Assembly: GCA_017501865.1 (NCBI GenBank)
Contig: JAFVWD010000038.1
Coordinates: 1-10,377, forward strand
Direction of reading: 5' to 3'
Length of the DNA: 10,377 bases
From: Clostridia bacterium
Lineage (GTDB): Bacteria; Bacillota; Clostridia; Oscillospirales; Acutalibacteraceae
In this document: in pieces, positions 7,472 to 10,377 of the stretch
Layout of the letters: each line of letters begins with the position of its first letter
How positions within the stretch are numbered: the stretch's first letter is position 1
Program-made: the position numbers and the translations under genes
Notes under the pieces: generated by a model
Told to the model about the DNA's origin: nothing
Database searches by the model: none
Seen by the model: only the letters and a program-made list of their open reading frames with translations

Positions 7472-7513
7472 AAAAGCAATCACCATATTCGTAAGAGTAC
7501 GGTGATTGCTTTT
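7472..7513 (+). terminator. Intrinsic terminator after the giant gene
   Basis: The left arm AAAAGCAATCACC (7472-7484) pairs perfectly with GGTGATTGCTTTT (7501-7513). After one mismatch the stem continues through 7486-7490 and 7495-7499, including a G-U pair, and closes on a GTAA loop, a GNRA-type tetraloop. It starts 7 bases after the stop codon. An A-tract precedes it and a T-tract follows it, so it could stop transcription in both directions, although no gene converges from the right. Confidence 0.93.
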
Positions 7514-7598
7514 ATTTGAGATTAAATTTGATTTTGTGTATTAGCTCGCATAAAATGCACAAAAGATAAACTTTTTGCACCGAATTTTTGTAAAAATG

Positions 7599-7627
7599 TT
7601 GAAAAATATGAAAATTTGTGTTAAAAT
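7599..7627 (+). promoter_or_regulatory. Sigma-A-type promoter for the BspA-like gene
   Basis: TTGAAA (7599-7604) and TAAAAT (7622-7627) are separated by exactly 17 bases. The bases just before the -10 are TGT, giving an extended TGn -10 element. The region upstream is AT-rich. Transcription would start near 7634 and give a leader of about 205 bases before ATG 7840. Confidence 0.7.
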
Positions 7628-7629
7628 TT

Positions 7630-7820
7630 ATGAGTATTGATACAGAAGAGAATAAGTTGTTTTCAGATTATGTGGATTTTGGTTCTGTTTATTTCATATA
7701 TCTGTTTTAAAGACTATTCCCATTGCTTCAGATGTTTTGAGGGAGCAAACTAAGTTGTATGTCGGATTTGATGATACCGAGCAGATATCGGTTGTTCATC
7801 AATTAAGATATAATTATTAA
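7630..7820 (+). pseudogene. Possible frameshifted small ORF in the leader (about 63 residues if joined)
   Basis: ATG 7630 opens a frame of 26 codons (MSIDTEENKLFSDYVDFGSV...) ending in TAA at 7708-7710. The frame starting just before that stop then reads LKTIPIASDVLREQTKLYVG and onward to TAA 7818-7820 with reasonable codon and residue composition. One extra T in the TTTT run at 7706-7709 would join them into about 63 residues. No RBS precedes ATG 7630, and that ATG lies inside the predicted promoter, upstream of the expected transcription start. It could be a decayed gene, a sequencing error in a homopolymer or chance. I recognise no family. Confidence 0.22.
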
Positions 7821-7828
7821 AATTATTT

Positions 7829-7834
7829 AGGAGG
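7829..7834 (+). promoter_or_regulatory. Ribosome binding site of the BspA-like gene
   Basis: A perfect AGGAGG lies 5 bases (TTTTT) before ATG 7840 and fixes the start of the gene. Confidence 0.93.
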
Positions 7835-7839
7835 TTTTT

Positions 7840-10377
7840 ATGGAAAAGCAAAGTTTTTTCAAACCGTTTAAAAGTATTTTTTCATTACTTTTAAGCATCT
7901 GTATCGTGTTCTGCGGTTTAGCAACAACAGCTTTTGCAGCAGAAGCGGACGAAACTACAGTTCTTGTAGAAGGGCAAGTGTACACTTTGCCTGTTGGTTC
8001 GTATACCTTTAATCCTACTCAGGATGGTTGGTATAAGTTTGAATCTACAAATGGCGGTGATCCATGCGTAAAACTTATAATCAACGATGGTTCAACGGAC
8101 AGCTATGAAGAAGAAGATGATGATGGTGGTATTGATGTAAATTTCAAATGTTTTGTAGATATTACTTCATCAGATGTAGTCACAATTGAACTTTCAAACT
8201 TTGAGGATGATGATACTACTCCGATTACTTTCAGTATCGAATATAGAGGTGTAGATGAACCTGATGATATGGGTGATCCTGATAATGATTATAACGATGA
8301 CTACGACGGTGACGCAACCTATGTTTCAGCAAATGGTTTTACTGCGCAAGTAATTGATGAAACAACCTGTCGCATAACGAATATTGAAGATTCTGCAGTT
8401 GTTGACGGTGTTTTAACAATTCCTCAGGCTATTGAAGATTATACAGTTGTAGGTTTTGATTATTGGATTGATTTATATAACGGTTCAATAACAGTAATTA
8501 ATTTGCCTTCAACCGTTTCCGGTGATTTACCGTTTGATTCTTTGTATAACCTTACTGCTGTAAATGTTCCTGAAGATAGTACATCATTTAAGTCAATTAA
8601 TGGTGTAGTTTATAACAAAGCATTAACAGAAGTTGTGCTTATACCAAATGATTTTAGCGGAGTATTTTATATTCCTGCAGGTGTAGAAACATTTGATTAC
8701 ACCAATTTGAACGTAACTGGTTTTGAAATTGAGCAGGGCAACAAGTATTTTTCAATGAAAAATGGTATCCTTTGCAATCTTGATGGTACTGTTCTCAGAA
8801 AAGCAACACCATCAGCTCCGACAGAATTTGTGTTGAAAGCAAATATGTTTGTTGAACCGGCTTGCTTTGCAGGCACTAAGCTTCAAAAGGTTACTATTGA
8901 TTCAAATGTAACAAATATTTCATATGCAGTTTTTGCAGGTTGTACAGAGCTTAAATCAGTTGTGATTCCGGGAAGTGTTAAAGCAATAGGTTCAAGTGCT
9001 TTTTCAGGCTGCACAAAGCTCGAAACTGTTACTATAAATAATGGTCCGACTACTATCGGTTCTTATGCTTTCCAGGATTGTAAAGCTTTAAAATCTATAG
9101 TAATCCCTAATTCTGTTAAAACAATTGAGAACAAGGCTTTCGATTGTTGCAGTTCACTTGCAAGTGCAACATTAGGCTCAGGTCTTAAGAAAATTTGTTT
9201 CAAAGCTTTTGCAAATTGCGATTCTCTTCTCAGTATCGTGATTCCTAATAGTGTTACAGAAATAGAAAATGGTGTATTTGAATCTTGTGATAAGCTTGCT
9301 ACAGTAAAAATCGGTACAGGCTTGAAAGAAATAACCGGAGGGGCTTTCTACGGCTGTAAATCTCTTAAATCACTTTCTATTTCAAATTCTGTAACAACAA
9401 TTGAATATGAAGCATTTGACGGTTGTACTTCACTTGCTTCTGTTAAGATTCCTGATAGTGTAAAAAATATATGCTATCGTGCATTTGCCGATTGTACAGC
9501 ACTCGCTTCAATTTCAATAGGTAAGGGTGTTACTTATATTGATGAAGGTGCTTTTGCAAACACAAAGTATTACAATACAAGCAGCAACTGGGTTCAAAAG
9601 GTTTTATATATCGGAAATTATTTAATTGAAGCTAAGGATGATATTTCCGGTGCATATAGTATTAAAAATGGTACTAAGTGCATAGCAACAGCAGCTTTTT
9701 CAGATTGTGGCACACTTAAAACTGTAACAATGCCATCTACACTTGTCTCAATTTGTGATAATGCTTTTACTAATTGTAAAACTCTTACAAAGGCTATTAT
9801 TCCGGCAAGTGTAAAGATTTTAGGTGACTACATATTCACAGGTTGTAAATCATTGAAGATTGTTTCTGATAAGGATACTACTTCTGAAGTTGTTACAACA
9901 CCAAAATCTGTAACTACTATTACATACGATGAGTTTATGGGTTGTGAGTCTGTTAAAAAGGTTGTAATACCTTACGGTGTTAAAGCAATTAGTCCATTTG
10001 CTTTCTCCGGCTGTAAATCTCTTACTTCCATAACAATACCAAGCTCTGTTAAAACTATAGGATACAGTTCTTTTGATGATTGTAATTCACTTAAGAAGGT
10101 TACTATTCCAAGTAGTGTAACAGAAATTGCATACAGATCTTTTGGTTATGTTTATAGTTATGATGATTATTCTACAACTATAAGTAAGGTTGCAGGTTTT
10201 ACAATTGAAGGTAAGAAGGGTTCATCTGCAGAACAGTATGCTAAAGAGAACGGCTTTAATTTCGTAGAAAGAAAGCTTACTCTTGCAACACCTACAGCTT
10301 CTTCTGCAAATACTTCAAAGGGTATTAAAGTTACTTGGAACAAAGTTTCAAATGCAGAAACTTATGCTGTTTACCAG
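7840..10377 (+). CDS. Secreted BspA-type leucine-rich repeat (LRR_5) surface protein, 3' end beyond window
   Basis: The window holds 846 codons with no stop. Residues 1-33 form a signal peptide (MEKQSFFKPFK, a hydrophobic core, cleavage after AFA). Residues 40-137 are a beta-rich domain resembling the bacterial pre-peptidase C-terminal (PPC) fold (LPVGSYTFNPTQDGWYKFES). Residues 139-158 are an Asp-rich linker (10 Asp and 1 Glu in 20). Residues 160-342 hold degenerate BspA-type N-terminal repeats. Residues 343-767 contain about 17 units of 22-23 residues with the BspA consensus AF.GC..L..V.IP.SV..I. Residues 768-812 form the usual LRR end cap (GKKGSSAEQYAKENGF). From 813 a fibronectin-like unit begins (KGIKVTWNKV). 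BspA-type proteins of Tannerella, Treponema and gut Firmicutes act in adhesion and host or matrix binding; the ligand here is unknown. It has its own promoter and RBS after the upstream terminator. VFCG in the signal peptide is not a proper lipobox because Phe precedes the Cys. How it is anchored cannot be seen. Confidence 0.92.
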   Translation, partial: MEKQSFFKPFKSIFSLLLSICIVFCGLATTAFAAEADETTVLVEGQVYTLPVGSYTFNPTQDGWYKFESTNGGDPCVKLIINDGSTDSYEEEDDDGGIDVNFKCFVDITSSDVVTIELSNFEDDDTTPITFSIEYRGVDEPDDMGDPDNDYNDDYDGDATYVSANGFTAQVIDETTCRITNIEDSAVVDGVLTIPQAIEDYTVVGFDYWIDLYNGSITVINLPSTVSGDLPFDSLYNLTAVNVPEDSTSFKSINGVVYNKALTEVVLIPNDFSGVFYIPAGVETFDYTNLNVTGFEIEQGNKYFSMKNGILCNLDGTVLRKATPSAPTEFVLKANMFVEPACFAGTKLQKVTIDSNVTNISYAVFAGCTELKSVVIPGSVKAIGSSAFSGCTKLETVTINNGPTTIGSYAFQDCKALKSIVIPNSVKTIENKAFDCCSSLASATLGSGLKKICFKAFANCDSLLSIVIPNSVTEIENGVFESCDKLATVKIGTGLKEITGGAFYGCKSLKSLSISNSVTTIEYEAFDGCTSLASVKIPDSVKNICYRAFADCTALASISIGKGVTYIDEGAFANTKYYNTSSNWVQKVLYIGNYLIEAKDDISGAYSIKNGTKCIATAAFSDCGTLKTVTMPSTLVSICDNAFTNCKTLTKAIIPASVKILGDYIFTGCKSLKIVSDKDTTSEVVTTPKSVTTITYDEFMGCESVKKVVIPYGVKAISPFAFSGCKSLTSITIPSSVKTIGYSSFDDCNSLKKVTIPSSVTEIAYRSFGYVYSYDDYSTTISKVAGFTIEGKKGSSAEQYAKENGFNFVERKLTLATPTASSANTSKGIKVTWNKVSNAETYAVYQ
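8866..10140 (+). repeat. BspA-type (LRR_5) leucine-rich repeat array, about 17 units
   Basis: Units of mostly 23 residues (69 bases) start with F-x-x-C: FAGCTELKSVVIPGSVKAIG is unit 2 and FSGCKSLTSITIPSSVKTIG is a late unit. The Cys at position 4 of the unit recurs in nearly every copy and would stack as a ladder along the solenoid. Two breaks are visible. Unit 11 carries an insert of about 40 residues (around VLYIGNYLIEAKDDISGAYS, common in this family), and unit 14 is enlarged by about 10 residues around SDKDTTSEVVTTPKSV. Confidence 0.93.

Larger units (their letters stand above)
7514..7839 (+). other. Intergenic regulatory interval (326 bases)
   Basis: Between the terminator and the BspA-like gene lie an imperfect hairpin (7556-7579, TGCACAAAAG / CTTTTTGCA with one bulged C), the promoter at 7599-7627, the doubtful small ORF, a small inverted repeat ACCGA...TCGGT near 7776-7794, and the RBS. 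I see no riboswitch class, T-box or attenuator terminator that I recognise in the leader. No tRNA or other RNA gene is apparent. Confidence 0.5.

Noticed and set aside
7556..7579. Second terminator downstream of the giant gene (hairpin TGCACAAAAG / CTTTTTGCA)
   Set aside because: The stem is short, AT-rich and bulged, and no clean T-run follows directly. The strong terminator at 7472-7513 already ends the operon.
7901..7920. Lipoprotein signal (lipobox) in the BspA-like signal peptide around VFCG
   Set aside because: The residue before the Cys is Phe, not Gly/Ala/Ser, and a normal AFA cleavage site lies 8 residues further on.
8866..10140. CRISPR-like or tandem DNA repeat because of the regular 69-base period
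   Set aside because: The period is one LRR unit in an intact open frame with variable DNA between copies; there are no identical repeats with unique spacers.
1..10377. Defence system, toxin-antitoxin, phage or transposon content
   Set aside because: No integrase, transposase, nuclease-helicase pair, terminal inverted repeat or tRNA is visible. The EEP fragment alone does not indicate a defence role.

Overview
The window is AT-rich DNA with strong AGGAGG-type ribosome binding sites and large secreted proteins of the kind found in gut Clostridia (Oscillospiraceae/Ruminococcaceae-like Firmicutes). Supporting signs are a BspA-type leucine-rich repeat protein, BIG2, InlB-B, CARDB and fibronectin-like modules, and a Cys-containing segment typical of these bacteria. 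The taxonomic guess is inference from gene content and base composition. All genes are on the + strand.

Layout: (1) 1-161 is the 3' end of an endonuclease/exonuclease/phosphatase (EEP) superfamily protein. (2) 274-750 is a small LURP-one-related (LOR/tubby-like fold) protein. (3) 767-7465, starting 16 bases later, is a giant secreted mosaic protein of 2232 residues. From the N-terminus it has a signal peptide, a beta-rich N-terminal module, a carboxypeptidase-regulatory-like domain, an unassigned beta-rich region, a propeller-like region, CARDB-like domains, an InlB-B type repeat, two BIG2 domains, a CUB-like domain, a Cys-containing segment and four tandem fibronectin-III-like units. (4) 7472-7513 is a clear intrinsic terminator. 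(5) 7514-7839 is a regulatory interval with a good sigma-A-type promoter, a leader of about 200 bases and a possible broken small ORF. (6) 7840-10377 is a secreted BspA-type LRR protein whose 3' end runs off the window.

The LOR gene and the giant gene are probably co-transcribed and end at the terminator. The BspA-like gene has its own promoter. The two secreted proteins share a related fibronectin-like C-terminal module, so they probably belong to one family of cell-surface or matrix proteins with different exposed heads and the same kind of tail. I see no phage, transposon, CRISPR, tRNA, rRNA or defence-system hallmark. The window looks like a cell-surface adhesion/interaction locus. Its most unusual items are the domain mosaic of the giant protein, its acidic-body/basic-tail charge split, its pairing with a LOR protein, and the leader upstream of the BspA-like gene.
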